A DNA stretch of 64,000 nucleotides, taken from NCBI RefSeq assembly GCF_013408795.1, contig NZ_JACCCC010000001.1, positions 744,001 through 808,000 of the forward strand. The letters are read 5' to 3'. Below the pieces are notes generated by a model that worked only from the letters and a program-made list of their open reading frames with translations, did no database searches and was not told the origin of the DNA. Below, piece after piece: positions 26,612 to 35,887 of this stretch (within the stretch, counting starts at the first letter, position 1; the number at the start of each line of letters is the position of its first letter). The DNA comes from Spinactinospora alkalitolerans. Its GTDB lineage: Bacteria > Actinomycetota > Actinomycetes > Streptosporangiales > Streptosporangiaceae. Position numbers and translations under genes: made by a program.

Positions 26612-27385
26612 CTACTGGGCGTCCTCCGCCTCCAGCTTGGCGATCCGGTTGTCGTACATCCGCACGAACTCGGTCCGGTTGGTGGTGGCGGTCTCGTGCG
26701 CGCGGAGCTGGCGGACCTGGTCGACGGTGAGCTTGCGCAGCCGGGCCCGGATGGAGGGCAGCGACAGCGTCTCGTAGTTGGGCACCGGGAGTTCGGCCGG
26801 GTCCCCGGACTTGGCGGCGTCGGCGGCGAGGGCCTCGTCGAAGACCGAGGAGTCCGCCGCGACGGTCTTGGTGTCGGCGTCGTCCAGGGCGGCAGCGATC
26901 TCCGCCTTCTCCTCCGGCTTCACGAGGTCGGACTTCGCCTTCCCGCCGCCGCTGCCGGCGGCGCTCCCGGCCGCCTTCCCGCCCTTGCCCTTGGCCTTGG
27001 CGGCCTTGGTGGTCTTGGCCGTCTTGGCCTTCGCGGCGGGCGCGGACCCGGCCGCCTTGGCGGGCTTGGTCCCGGCCGCATCGGTCTCCGCGGCGGGCTC
27101 GGCCGGCTCCGGCTCCTTCTCGGCGAGCGGCTCGGGCTTCTCGCCCACCGGCTCCTCGGTCACCGCGGGGGCGTCGGTGTTGGGGGCCTCGTCGGTGTAC
27201 TCCTCGGGCATCGAGCCGGCGGAGGTGTCGGCGGGGATCGGCTCCTTCGACTCGACGGGGTCGTTCACGGGGGCGTCGCCTGCGGCCATGTCCCCGGGCT
27301 TGCTCGACACGACCGGCCGGGTGGCCTTGCCGAAGACGCGCTTGACCGCGTCGGAGATTCTGCTGGCAATCGACGGTTTCGACAT
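26612..27385 (-). CDS. Lys/Ala/Glu-rich protein with a lipid-droplet-associated-type C-terminus
   Basis: A 257-residue protein. A short amphipathic start (MSKPSIASRISDAVKRVFGK) leads into a long disordered region (about residues 25-190) of acidic Pro/Glu sequence and then Lys/Ala repeats resembling KTAKTTKAAKAK. The folded end (about 200-257) contains LPVPNYETLSLPSIRARL, LTVDQVRQL and NRTEFVRMYDNRIAKLE. The same C-terminal block closes proteins called lipid-droplet-associated in Streptomyces, found upstream of ispH as here. The long middle is larger than I remember in those. Role in lipid storage is only inferred. Confidence 0.7.
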   Translation of the reverse strand: MSKPSIASRISDAVKRVFGKATRPVVSSKPGDMAAGDAPVNDPVESKEPIPADTSAGSMPEEYTDEAPNTDAPAVTEEPVGEKPEPLAEKEPEPAEPAAETDAAGTKPAKAAGSAPAAKAKTAKTTKAAKAKGKGGKAAGSAAGSGGGKAKSDLVKPEEKAEIAAALDDADTKTVAADSSVFDEALAADAAKSGDPAELPVPNYETLSLPSIRARLRKLTVDQVRQLRAHETATTNRTEFVRMYDNRIAKLEAEDAQ

Positions 27386-27678
27386 GGGATCGAAAACTCC
27401 TGGTGTTCGCGGTCTGGGGGCGCGGGCGGCGCGCGGGTCCGGCCGGTCCCGTCTAGGGCGGGGCCGTCCGGTGCGCGAGCCGCTGACACGGTGTTACTTC
27501 ATTACGCTGATTAGTCAGAATAGGGGAGTCCGCCTCGCCCGAAGCGGCTGCGAGCCGGGATTTCGCCGGGTCGGGACCGTTGCGAGTTCCCGGCGTTATG
27601 CGAGCGGTGGACCATGGCCCGCCATGCGGCTCGTCACATCAGGGCCGGGGATGCTCCACGGCCCTTAGGATGGACGGC

Positions 27679-28668
27679 ATGACTGCGACGAATCGCCGCC
27701 GTGTCCTGCTCGCCAAGCCCCGCGGCTACTGCGCCGGGGTCGACCGCGCGGTTGTCACGGTCGAGAAGGCCCTTGAGCAGTACGGTGCGCCGATCTACGT
27801 GCGCAAGCAGATCGTGCACAACACCCATGTCGTGCGCACGCTCGAAGAGCGCGGCGCCGTCTTCGTCGAGGAGACCGCCGAGGTGCCCGAGGGCGCCATC
27901 GTGGTCTTCTCCGCCCACGGGGTCTCGCCGATGGTGCACGAGGAGGCCCAGCGGCGCCGGCTCAAGACCATCGACGCCACCTGCCCGCTGGTCACGAAGG
28001 TGCACAAGGAGGCCAAGCGCTTCGCCGCCGAGGACCGCGACATCATCCTGATCGGCCACACCGGTCACGAAGAGGTCGAGGGCACCAGCGGTGAGGCGCC
28101 CGAGCACATCCAGGTCGTCGACGGCCCCGGCGAGGTCGACAAGGTCCGGGTCCGCAACCCCGACAACGTCTCCTGGCTGTCGCAGACCACGCTGTCGGTG
28201 GACGAGACCAACGCCACGGTCGAGGCCCTGCGCGAACGGTTCCCGAACCTGCTCGACCCGCCGAGCGACGACATCTGCTACGCCACCTCCAACCGCCAGG
28301 ACGCGGTCAAGGAGATGGCCTCCGAGTGCGACCTGGTCGTCGTGGTCGGCTCCGACAACTCCTCCAACTCCGTGCGCCTCGTCGAGGTCGCGCTGGACGC
28401 CGGAGCGGGCGCCGCGCACCTGATCGACAACGCCTCGCTCCTGGAGGAGTCCTGGCTCGAAGGAGTCGGCACGGTCGGCGTCACCAGCGGTGCCTCCGTG
28501 CCCGACATCCTGGTGCATGACCTGCTCGAGCGCCTCGGCGAGCACGGCTTCGACACCGTGCACGAGGTGGAGACGGCCCAGGAGAAGCTGATCTTCTCGC
28601 TGCCCAAGGAGCTCCGCAAGGACCTGCGCGCCGAGCCCGGCGCCCAGCTCCCCGTGACGGTGCTCTGA
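27679..28668 (+). CDS. ispH: 4-hydroxy-3-methylbut-2-enyl diphosphate reductase
   Basis: The last enzyme of the MEP isoprenoid pathway reduces HMBPP to IPP and DMAPP using an iron-sulfur cluster. All three cluster cysteines are visible, in RGYCAGV (about residue 18), DATCPLV (about 102) and DDICYATSN (about 200). The substrate-binding motifs [29 protein letters not shown] and TSGASVP are present. The 329-residue length is normal. ATG 27679 follows AGGATGGA; an ATG three codons earlier is possible. A dispersed repeat copy begins 15 nt after the stop. Confidence 0.97.
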   Translation: MTATNRRRVLLAKPRGYCAGVDRAVVTVEKALEQYGAPIYVRKQIVHNTHVVRTLEERGAVFVEETAEVPEGAIVVFSAHGVSPMVHEEAQRRRLKTIDATCPLVTKVHKEAKRFAAEDRDIILIGHTGHEEVEGTSGEAPEHIQVVDGPGEVDKVRVRNPDNVSWLSQTTLSVDETNATVEALRERFPNLLDPPSDDICYATSNRQDAVKEMASECDLVVVVGSDNSSNSVRLVEVALDAGAGAAHLIDNASLLEESWLEGVGTVGVTSGASVPDILVHDLLERLGEHGFDTVHEVETAQEKLIFSLPKELRKDLRAEPGAQLPVTVL

Positions 28669-28683
28669 CCGGCGTCCGCCGAT

Positions 28684-28740
28684 TGGGTTCGCACAGGGGG
28701 TCGGCCGTCGCGGTGCGCGTGGTGCCGGCGGCACGGCGGG
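28684..28740 (-). repeat. Dispersed intergenic repeat, copy C (inverted)
   Basis: Reverse-complement copy of the element at 20956-21011. As with copy A it starts within 20 bp of a stop codon (ispH) and has the same orientation relative to that gene, which suggests a 3'-untranslated or terminator role. Confidence 0.7.
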
Positions 28741-28821
28741 TCCGAGCCGTGGAAGTCTCACCCGCCCCGCGAACGCAACGGTCAAACCTCGATGGAGCGG
28801 GAAGCCTTCCGGGGCGCGGGG

Positions 28822-29361
28822 TCAGCGGCCCCCGCCCCGCTTCGTGCGTCCGCTGAGCTCGTCGCCGAGTTCGCGGATGTTCGAGGGCAGGCCGCGCACG
28901 AGGCACACGACCAGGACCGCGGCCGTGCCGGCGAACAGCCACGGCGCGACCTCGGCGAGGCGGGTGCCCATGCCGATCGCCACGCCGCGGCCCAGCTCGT
29001 CACTGCCCATGGTGAGTACCAGTTCGGCGGCCAGCGCCGCCGCGAAGTAGGCCAGGGGCGGGCTCACGACCAGGCTGAGCAGGTCGCTGCGGCGCACCAG
29101 CAGCGCAGCGAGCACGCAGGCCGCCAGGAAACCCGCGCCGTCGGCGACGGGCGTGCCGAGCGCCTGGGCGAGCAGTGCGGCGCCGAAGCTGACGAGGACG
29201 ATCCCCACGATGGCGCCGCGTCCGGTGAGCCGGAGGGGAGCGCGGGCCGTTCGGGCCGCGCGGGGCGCCGACCCGGACCGGCTCCTGGGAGCGGCGCGCC
29301 TGCGCGGACCGCCCTGCACCCGGTGCGGGGTCCGAGGCTCCTCCGTGCCGCGCATCGTCAT
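28822..29361 (-). CDS. DUF6542 membrane protein
   Basis: A 179-residue protein. A basic, Arg/Pro-rich cytoplasmic N-terminus (about residues 1-45) precedes four membrane helices. The conserved first helix region is LTGRGAIVGIVLVSFGAALLAQAL, and VADGAGFLAACVLAALLVRRSDLLSLVVSPPLAYF follows, the DUF6542 pattern. It commonly lies next to ispH and ychF in actinobacteria and has no known function. GGAG is nine nt upstream of ATG 29361; a GTG nine codons further upstream is less likely. Confidence 0.82.
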   Translation of the reverse strand: MTMRGTEEPRTPHRVQGGPRRRAAPRSRSGSAPRAARTARAPLRLTGRGAIVGIVLVSFGAALLAQALGTPVADGAGFLAACVLAALLVRRSDLLSLVVSPPLAYFAAALAAELVLTMGSDELGRGVAIGMGTRLAEVAPWLFAGTAAVLVVCLVRGLPSNIRELGDELSGRTKRGGGR

Positions 29362-29401
29362 CACCGTTTGCTCCCTTATGTGACTCACAGTTGCCAGTGT
29401 G

Positions 29402-30850
29402 TCACCTCAAGTGAAAATCGGACTCTTCTCGCACTGTCGTGTCGCGGCCTCCACCGTCACGGTCGCCGTTGAACGCGCCGCCGTAAACATCATCGAGCGA
29501 CGACAGCCGGTCCTCCTCCGCCTCCGCACGCTCCGGGCCCGCCGGAACGCCCGCCCGGCGCGCCTCTGCGTCCTCGGCGCGCGGATCCCGCCGCCGCGCT
29601 CCCGCGCCGACCGGTTCGGCCTGCTCGGCCGCGGCCTCCGCGAGCTCCGGGGACGCCAGCGGGCGGGCCTGCTCCTCGACCCCCTTCGGCGGCTCCAACT
29701 CCTCCTCCACCAGTCCCAGATCCTCGAACCTGCGGGCGGTGACCAGCACGCGGCTCTCCAGCGAGCCCACGGTCTGGTTGTAGGCGGCCACGGTGCGCGA
29801 GAGCGCCCTGCCCAGTCCGCCGACGTGCCCGCCCAGCGTGGCGATCCGGCCGTGCAACTGCTTGCCCAGCTCGAACACCGCGCGGGCGTTCGCGCTCAGC
29901 GCCTCCTGCTGCCATGCGTACTGGGCGGTCCGTAGGAGTGAGATAAGCGTCGTCGGCGTCGCGATGTGCACCCGCCGGCCCATCGCGTACTCCAGCAGGT
30001 CGGGGTCGCGCTCCAGCGCGGGCGCGAGAAACGCCTCCCCGGGGATGAACAGCACCACGAACTCCGGTGCCGGGCTGAACGCCGCCCAGTAGGACTTGCG
30101 CGCGAGCTGATCGACGTGGGTGCGCACGTGCCGGGCGTGCGCGGCCATCCGCTCGGCGCGCACGCCCGCGTCGTCGTTCTCGGCGGCCTCGAGGTAGGCC
30201 GCGAGCGAGACCTTGGAGTCCACGACGATGTTCTTGCCGCCGGCCAGCCGCACCACCATGTCGGGGCGCTGCAGGCCGTCGTCGGTGGCCGCGCCGGCCT
30301 GCTCCTCGAAGTCGCAGTAGGCGGCCATCCCGGCGAGCTCGGCGACCCGGCGCAGCTGCAGCTCGCCCCAGCGTCCGCGCGCCTCGGGCCGCCGCAGGGC
30401 GGTGACCAGGGACTGCGTCTGGTCGCGCAGCCGGTCCGAGCCCTCACGCACCAGGTCCACCTGCTTGGCGAGCTCGGCGTGGGCGGCCCTGCGCCCGGCG
30501 TCGACCTCGCGCAGTTGCGTCTCGACCCGGGCCAGCGTCTCCTTCAGCGGCGTCACCAGGTGCTCCACGGCCTGCCGCCGCTGCTCCAGGTCGTGGCCGG
30601 CCTCCAGGTTCGCCGCGCGCAGCCGGCCCTCGGCGATCTCCATGAACCGCTGGTTGGTGGCGTCCAGCGCCTGCACCGACAGCGCGCGGAACCGCTCGGC
30701 CAACTGCTCCTCGATGTAGTTCGCGCGCTCCTCGGCGGCCCGCGCGTGGGCGCGCGCCTCGGCACCGCGCCCCCGCGCCAGCAGCCATCCCACGAGTACG
30801 CCGATGGCGAGTCCGACCAGCAGCACCAGGATCAAGTAAAGGCCGTCCAT
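29402..30850 (-). CDS. rmuC: DNA recombination protein RmuC
   Basis: A 482-residue protein anchored by one N-terminal helix (about residues 3-24). A coiled-coil rich in Arg, Glu and Ala follows (about 30-160). The RmuC nuclease-like domain (about 165-390) shows RGRWGELQLRRVAELAGM, RPDMVVRLAGGKNIVVDSKVSLAAYLEA and FVVLFIPGEAFLAPAL. The DSK motif is in the PD-(D/E)xK-type core. A disordered acidic tail ends the protein. RmuC limits DNA inversions at short repeats in E. coli. ATG 30850 begins directly before the membrane helix; an upstream extension to 30973 lacks support. The ychF gene is divergent. Confidence 0.93.
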   Translation of the reverse strand: MDGLYLILVLLVGLAIGVLVGWLLARGRGAEARAHARAAEERANYIEEQLAERFRALSVQALDATNQRFMEIAEGRLRAANLEAGHDLEQRRQAVEHLVTPLKETLARVETQLREVDAGRRAAHAELAKQVDLVREGSDRLRDQTQSLVTALRRPEARGRWGELQLRRVAELAGMAAYCDFEEQAGAATDDGLQRPDMVVRLAGGKNIVVDSKVSLAAYLEAAENDDAGVRAERMAAHARHVRTHVDQLARKSYWAAFSPAPEFVVLFIPGEAFLAPALERDPDLLEYAMGRRVHIATPTTLISLLRTAQYAWQQEALSANARAVFELGKQLHGRIATLGGHVGGLGRALSRTVAAYNQTVGSLESRVLVTARRFEDLGLVEEELEPPKGVEEQARPLASPELAEAAAEQAEPVGAGARRRDPRAEDAEARRAGVPAGPERAEAEEDRLSSLDDVYGGAFNGDRDGGGRDTTVREESDFHLR

Positions 30851-30978
30851 GGGGGCCAATGCTCTCAATTCCCCGCCCGCCGGGCTTCTCCGCCACGCGC
30901 GCCGCCGGGGTTCTTCGCCGGTCCGGCCCCTGATCGGCGGGGAGGAGGCGAGGTCGCGACCGCCTAGACTCAAACCCC

Positions 30979-32094
30979 GTGAGTCTGTCTATTGGGATCG
31001 TCGGCCTGCCGAACGTCGGCAAGTCCACGCTGTTCAACGCCCTGACCAAAAACGAAGCCCTGGCCGCGAACTATCCGTTCGCCACCATCGAACCCAACAT
31101 CGGGGTCGTCGGGGTCCCCGACCCCCGCCTCGGCACCCTGACCGGGATCTTCAACTCCGCCAAGACCATCCCGGCCACCGTGACCTTCGTGGACATCGCG
31201 GGCATCGTCCGCGGCGCCTCCGAGGGGGAGGGCCTGGGCAACCAGTTCCTCGCCAACATCCGCGAGACCGATGCGATCTGCCAGGTCATCCGGGAGTTCC
31301 GCGACCCCGACGTCACCCATGTCGACGGCGACATCAACGCCGCGCGCGACATCGAGACCATCAACACCGAGCTGATCCTCGCCGACCTCCAGACCCTGGA
31401 GAAGGCCCTGCCGCGGCTGGCAAAGGAGGCCAGGACCAACGCAAAGGACAAGGACAAGCAGCAGATCGTCGCGGCGGCCGAGGCCGCGCAGAAGGTGCTC
31501 AACGACGGCAGGGCGCTCTCCTCGGGCGGCCCGGCGGCGGGCATCGACCTGAGCCTCCTGCGCGAGCTCAATCTGCTCACGGTCAAGCCCTTCATCTACG
31601 TCTTCAACCTCGACACCGACGAGCTGGCCGACGACGAGCTGCGCGCGAAGCTGTCGGAGCTGGTCGCGCCGTCCGAAGCGGTCTTCCTCGACGCCAAGAT
31701 CGAGGCGGACCTGGTCGAGCTGGACGAGGACGAGGCGATGGAGCTGCTGGAGTCCATGGGCCAGACCGAGTCGGGCCTGGCCCAGTTGGCGCGTGTCGGA
31801 TTCGCCACTCTGGGCCTGCAGACCTACCTAACGGCAGGACCGAAAGAGTCCCGTGCCTGGACCATTAAGAAGGACGCGACCGCTCCGGAGGCCGCCGGCG
31901 TCATCCACACCGACTTCCAGCGCGGCTTCATCAAGGCCGAGATCGTCTCCTTCGACGACCTGGTCGAAGCCGGATCGATGCAGGCGGCCAAGGCGGCCGG
32001 CAAGGTCCGGATGGAGGGCAAGGACTACGTGATGCACGACGGCGACGTCGTGGAATTCCGGCACGGAGGGCAGTCTGGGAGCGGGAAGAAATAG
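30979..32094 (+). CDS. ychF: Redox-regulated ATPase YchF
   Basis: An Obg-family P-loop protein of 371 residues that prefers ATP and binds ribosomes. The G1 motif GLPNVGKST is at residues 8-16, VDIAGIVRGASEGEGLGNQFL holds G3, and YVFNLDTDEL replaces the usual NKxD G4, as is typical of YchF. The C-terminal TGS-like domain includes TAGPKESRAWTIKKDATAPEAAGVIHTDF and GKDYVMHDGDVVEFRH. The GTG start gives the canonical N-terminus SLSIGIVGLPN. Confidence 0.97.
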   Translation: MSLSIGIVGLPNVGKSTLFNALTKNEALAANYPFATIEPNIGVVGVPDPRLGTLTGIFNSAKTIPATVTFVDIAGIVRGASEGEGLGNQFLANIRETDAICQVIREFRDPDVTHVDGDINAARDIETINTELILADLQTLEKALPRLAKEARTNAKDKDKQQIVAAAEAAQKVLNDGRALSSGGPAAGIDLSLLRELNLLTVKPFIYVFNLDTDELADDELRAKLSELVAPSEAVFLDAKIEADLVELDEDEAMELLESMGQTESGLAQLARVGFATLGLQTYLTAGPKESRAWTIKKDATAPEAAGVIHTDFQRGFIKAEIVSFDDLVEAGSMQAAKAAGKVRMEGKDYVMHDGDVVEFRHGGQSGSGKK

Positions 32095-32112
32095 GGATCA
32101 GCCCGCCCTGCC

Positions 32113-32856
32113 TTATCGGTACAACGATCCGGGCGTCCGTCCGAAGGCCGTCCTGAACGAGCTGACGAAGGCGCTGGGCGAGGAGAAGCCGCAGGCCGCG
32201 GCCGCGTGCGTGACGGTCCGGCCCTCGGCGAGGAGCAGGACCGCCTGGTGCAGGCGGAGCTGGGTCCGCCAGGCTGTGTAGCCCATCCCCAGTTCGTCGC
32301 CGAACAGCCTGGACAGCGTCCGCTCGCTCGCGCCGACCCGCTTGCCGAGGTCGGACAGGCTCGGCGAGGCGGTCATGTCGGACTCCAGCACCCGCTGGAC
32401 GTCGCGCAGTCGTGGGTCCTGGAGCGTCGGGAGGACGGTCGGGGCCTCATGCGAAGGGCGCACCCGGTCGACCAGGACGCGCAGGAGCCGGCGGGCGGCC
32501 GGCGTCTCGGCGGGGCCCTGCTCGGAGCATGCGATCATCAGCTCGCGCAGCAGCGGGTCGACGGCCACGAGCGCGGGCACGTGCTCGGCCGAGGGCATCA
32601 CCGCCGTGGGGATGCCGACCATGCGCACCGTCGTCGCGCCGTGGACCTGCCAGTGGTGGATCGTGCCGCCTGGCACCCACACGGCGCGGACGGACGGCGT
32701 GAACCATGTGCCCTCGGGCACGAAGACCTCCAGCACTCCCGTGCTGGCGTAGATGAGCTGGTGGTCGTCGTGGCGGTGCGGGGTGACCTCGTCGCCCGGC
32801 GAGAGGCGGCGCGTCTCGGTCGGCGCGACGGCGACATGGCGGATTCCTGACATCAT
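32113..32856 (-). CDS. AraC-family regulator with cupin sensor
   Basis: A 247-residue regulator of the group with an N-terminal cupin (about residues 10-95: PHRHDDHQLIYASTGVLEV, VWVPGGTIHHWQVHG) and a C-terminal double helix-turn-helix (about 150-245: LGKRVGASERTLSRLF, AAACGFSSPSAFVSSFRTAFGRTPG). It is divergent from the MFS exporter with a 50-bp shared promoter region. This layout resembles the E. coli nimR/nimT pair. It most likely controls the exporter. It ends 19 bp from the ychF stop, converging with it. Confidence 0.9.
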   Translation of the reverse strand: MMSGIRHVAVAPTETRRLSPGDEVTPHRHDDHQLIYASTGVLEVFVPEGTWFTPSVRAVWVPGGTIHHWQVHGATTVRMVGIPTAVMPSAEHVPALVAVDPLLRELMIACSEQGPAETPAARRLLRVLVDRVRPSHEAPTVLPTLQDPRLRDVQRVLESDMTASPSLSDLGKRVGASERTLSRLFGDELGMGYTAWRTQLRLHQAVLLLAEGRTVTHAAAACGFSSPSAFVSSFRTAFGRTPGSLYR

Positions 32857-32887
32857 GCGTCAGTCTACTTAAAGCGCGCCGCACAGA

Positions 32888-32905
32888 CTTCAATCAGGCT
32901 TGAAG
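32888..32905. promoter_or_regulatory. Candidate AraC operator at the MFS start
   Basis: CTTCAA, six nt, TTGAAG forms a perfect inverted repeat ending one nt before the MFS start codon, inside the 50-bp gap shared with the AraC gene. Binding there would block transcription or translation initiation of the exporter. Confidence 0.45.
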
Positions 32906-32906
32906 C

Positions 32907-34196
32907 ATGACTTCTGCTTCACCCCGCTCGGCCCGCCGCGGCTCGCGCCTGCTGGCGTACTCCCACGTGACGGTCGACTTCTCCCAGGGCGCGATCGCCG
33001 CGCTCGTCCCGTTCCTCGTCCTGGAGCGCGGCTACTCCTACGCTGCCGCCGCGGGCATCGTGCTCGCGTTCTCGCTCGTCTCCTCGATCGTGCAGCCGGT
33101 CTTCGGCGCGCTCGGCGACAGGTGGCGCATGCGCTGGCTCATCCCGGTCAGCGTGCTCCTGGCCGGGGTGGGGATCGCCGCGGTCGGCGTCTTCGACTCG
33201 TTCTGGATCACCGCCCTCGTCGCGGCCGTGTCCGGCATCGGCGTCGCGGCGTTCCACCCGGCCGGGGCCAGTCGCGCGCGGGAGATCAGCGGCGGCGACC
33301 ACGTGATGATGTCGTGGTTCTCGCTGGGCGGGAACATCGGCTTCGCCCTCGCGCCGCTGGCCGTCGCCGCGTCCGTCGGGGCGCTCGGGCTGGGGGCGAG
33401 CCCGCTGCTGATGATCCCGGCACTGACCGGCGTCTTGGCGGTCGCCGTGATCGGCCGCGTCCACGCGCCGAGCCCTTCTGCCGGGAAGAAGGCGAAGGCC
33501 GCTGCCGGCCGCGACGACTGGAGCGCCTTCACCCGCATGTCGGTCGCGATCGTCTGCCGCTCGATCGTCTTCGTCGGCATGGGATCGTTCATCGTGCTGT
33601 TCATGCACGAACACCGCGGCGTCGGGGAGAGCCTCGCATCGGCGTCACTGTTCGTCTTCTACATCGGCGGGGCGTTCGGCACCGCCATCGGCGGGCACCT
33701 CGCCCGGCGCTGGCCGCGCACGACGATCCTGCGGTGGTCCTACCTGCTCGCAGTGCCGGTGGTCGCCGGAATGCTTCTCATCCCCGGGCCGCTGGCGTGG
33801 GTGTTCATCGCGCTGGCCTCGGTCGTGCTCTACGTCCCGTTCTCCCTGCACGTCACCCTCGGTCAGGACTACCTGCCCCGCCACATGGGCACCGCAAGCG
33901 GCGTCACCCTGGGCCTGGCCGTTTCGGTCGGCGGGCTGGCCTCCCCGGCGATCGGAGCTCTCGCCGACGGCATCGGCCTCGAGTACGCGCTGCTCCCGCT
34001 CATCGCGCTGCCTGCGATCGCGTTCCTCGTCCTGCTCGGCATGAAGGACCCGCAGGTCGAGAAGGAAGAGGTGGCAGCCGGCGGGAGGAGTGGACGCGTC
34101 GAGGACGCTGTGACCTCCGAGTTGCCTGTCGATCGGCCAAAGGGGACTGCTGCTGGGGCCGGCGCACCGACGGCGGCGATGACGACGGAGCCGTGA
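32907..34196 (+). CDS. Fosmidomycin-resistance-like MFS exporter
   Basis: A 429-residue, twelve-helix major-facilitator protein. Its start (LLAYSHVTVDFSQGAIAALVPFL) and the segment VAAFHPAGASRAREISGG match the Fsr (fosmidomycin resistance) branch, as do LGQDYLPRHMGTASGVTLG and ALADGIGLEYAL in the second half. The cytoplasmic tail of about 45 residues is hydrophilic. It is divergent from an AraC regulator and lies 4 kb from ispH, an enzyme of the pathway that fosmidomycin blocks; that link is only suggestive. It would export a toxic metabolite or antibiotic by proton antiport. Confidence 0.88.
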   Translation: MTSASPRSARRGSRLLAYSHVTVDFSQGAIAALVPFLVLERGYSYAAAAGIVLAFSLVSSIVQPVFGALGDRWRMRWLIPVSVLLAGVGIAAVGVFDSFWITALVAAVSGIGVAAFHPAGASRAREISGGDHVMMSWFSLGGNIGFALAPLAVAASVGALGLGASPLLMIPALTGVLAVAVIGRVHAPSPSAGKKAKAAAGRDDWSAFTRMSVAIVCRSIVFVGMGSFIVLFMHEHRGVGESLASASLFVFYIGGAFGTAIGGHLARRWPRTTILRWSYLLAVPVVAGMLLIPGPLAWVFIALASVVLYVPFSLHVTLGQDYLPRHMGTASGVTLGLAVSVGGLASPAIGALADGIGLEYALLPLIALPAIAFLVLLGMKDPQVEKEEVAAGGRSGRVEDAVTSELPVDRPKGTAAGAGAPTAAMTTEP

Positions 34197-34794
34197 TCTC
34201 CGTCATCGCCATGCCGCCGATCGCGTGCGTGATCGGGCTCTGCTCCTGAAGCGGTCCACATCGATGACTCAGAAGCGCCAGAAGTCGAGCGGCTCTCAGC
34301 GTTTCGGGTGCGGGTGCTCCCTAATTCGAGTTCCGCTTCAACGTCTGATCGAGTTCCGACCGCTGCGTCCTCGGGGTGAACCGGGGCTTCCAGGGCTCGG
34401 GCCTGCTGTGCCGCCGGCGCTGCGCGCACTGCGACAGCCGACCCCCTGTGCGAACGCGTCCGTCATGCGTCGGTGAGCGGACAGACCGGAGGTTTTCGGC
34501 ATCCGGCCGAGCGCCAACGGCACAGTTACCTAGCTGAACAGCGATTTCTTGCTTTCCGGCCGATCCGCAATCTGTTTGTTGACCTCGTCGAATCCACCCG
34601 TTTGGCCATGGATTACCCGCTCATGGGGCTTTGTGGCATTGCGGCCCGGGGTAGAAGCCGTGGTTGGGAAGAAACACGATCGTGTTAATGACCGTGGAGA
34701 TCCCGGGTCATGCCGCACCATAGAGGATGGGGTAGACAGATGGAGGAAACTCGGCTGCCCGCCATGGGCATGCCCGGGCCTGGATGGAGGCGTG
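34197..34794. other. 598-bp gap: repeat copy B and leader of the secretion operon
   Basis: No convincing gene. It contains copy B of the dispersed repeat (34402-34455) and a 14-bp perfect palindrome, AACACGATCGTGTT, at 34673-34686. The latter part (34500-34780) is less GC-rich and is presumably the promoter region of the secretion-like operon. An in-frame upstream extension of the TcpC gene to 34549 is open but has non-coding-like composition. Confidence 0.5.
34402..34455 (+). repeat. Dispersed intergenic repeat, copy B
   Basis: Copy in the same orientation as 20956-21011. It reads GTGCCGCCGGCGCTGCGCGC at its start and CCCCCTGTGCGAAC at its end. Unlike copies A and C it is about 205 bp from the nearest upstream stop codon. 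Confidence 0.7.
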
Positions 34795-35775
34795 ATGGCT
34801 CGCAAGTCGACCGCGCGGCGCGGCGGTGCCCCGACCGAGGGCACCGCCGCGCCGGCCGACGCCTGGGGCTCCGGGGCGGCCGAGGGCGGCGGGCGGTCCC
34901 GGCGTCCCCGCGCCGGGTCGGGCGGCCGCTGGTGGATCTGGATCGGCCGTGCGGTGCTGTGGGCGTTCATCCTCGTCGTCATCTTCAACGGCGTCTGGAT
35001 GCCGTTCCGCTCCGGCATGGCCCAGCCGACCGAGGAGGAGCCCGCCGAGACCGATGAGGTCAGCTTCCCCCAGACCTCGGCCGCGGCCTTCTCCCTGCGG
35101 TTCGCCGAGGCCTACCTCAACGCCGATCAGCAGCAGGCGCAGGAGCGCGCCGAAACCCTGGCCGAATTCCTCCCCGAAGGCCGCGCGACCTCCTTCAACC
35201 TCACCGGCGGCGAACTGGTCGGCGAGAACATCGAGGTGCTCGCCGTCGACGTCAAGGATGACAACAACGCCGTCGTCCGGCTCAGCGCCGACGTCAACGG
35301 CAACCCCATGAGCCTGGACGTCCCCGTCTACGCCGACGCCGCCGGAACCGCACTGGTCGTCTCGGGGCAGCCCGCCCTGCTCGCCGCGCCCGGCAAGGCC
35401 GAACTGCCCGAATCACCCGGAGTCCAGGGCGACAGCGATGCGCGCGATGAACTGGAGCCCATCCTGGCGGGCTTCTTCGAGGCCTACGCGCAGACCCCCG
35501 AGCACCTCTCCCGCTACCTGGAGCCGGGTGCCGAGGTCAACGCGCTGCCCGCGGACACCGTCGCGTTCGTCGACCTGCACGACGTCACGGTCCCCGCCGC
35601 GGCGTCGAGCGGCGACGACGCACGGCAGGCCCAGGCCACGGTGGTGTGGCGACTCCCGGGAGGTGACGGCGAGAACTCCGCCGAGCTGAACCAGAGCTAT
35701 CTTTTGACCGTCGTCAAGGACGGCACATCCTGGTACGTGCGCGACATCCAAGGTGCCCCGAATTCGTTCGGCTGA
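34795..35775 (+). CDS. TcpC-like (VirB8-type) conjugation/secretion protein
   Basis: A 326-residue protein opens the secretion-like operon. A basic, Arg/Ser/Gly-rich cytoplasmic tail (about residues 1-48) precedes one membrane helix (about 50-68). Two alpha+beta domains of about 110 residues follow: one begins AAFSLRFAEAYLNAD, the other LEPILAGFFEAYAQTPEHLSRYLEPG. This tandem NTF2-like layout is that of TcpC from the clostridial Tcp conjugation system and VirB8 relatives, which form the membrane-spanning scaffold of type IV secretion. GGAGG is four nt before ATG 34795. Confidence 0.85.
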   Translation: MARKSTARRGGAPTEGTAAPADAWGSGAAEGGGRSRRPRAGSGGRWWIWIGRAVLWAFILVVIFNGVWMPFRSGMAQPTEEEPAETDEVSFPQTSAAAFSLRFAEAYLNADQQQAQERAETLAEFLPEGRATSFNLTGGELVGENIEVLAVDVKDDNNAVVRLSADVNGNPMSLDVPVYADAAGTALVVSGQPALLAAPGKAELPESPGVQGDSDARDELEPILAGFFEAYAQTPEHLSRYLEPGAEVNALPADTVAFVDLHDVTVPAAASSGDDARQAQATVVWRLPGGDGENSAELNQSYLLTVVKDGTSWYVRDIQGAPNSFG

Positions 35776-35887
35776 CCCATGAGCCGGACACGAGATCGCC
35801 ACGACCAGCGCCGGATTCGGCGGGGCATCGGTAAGGAGACGTGAGAACCATGCAGTGCAGACGCGAGGCACGGGAGGGCGGCGCCTG

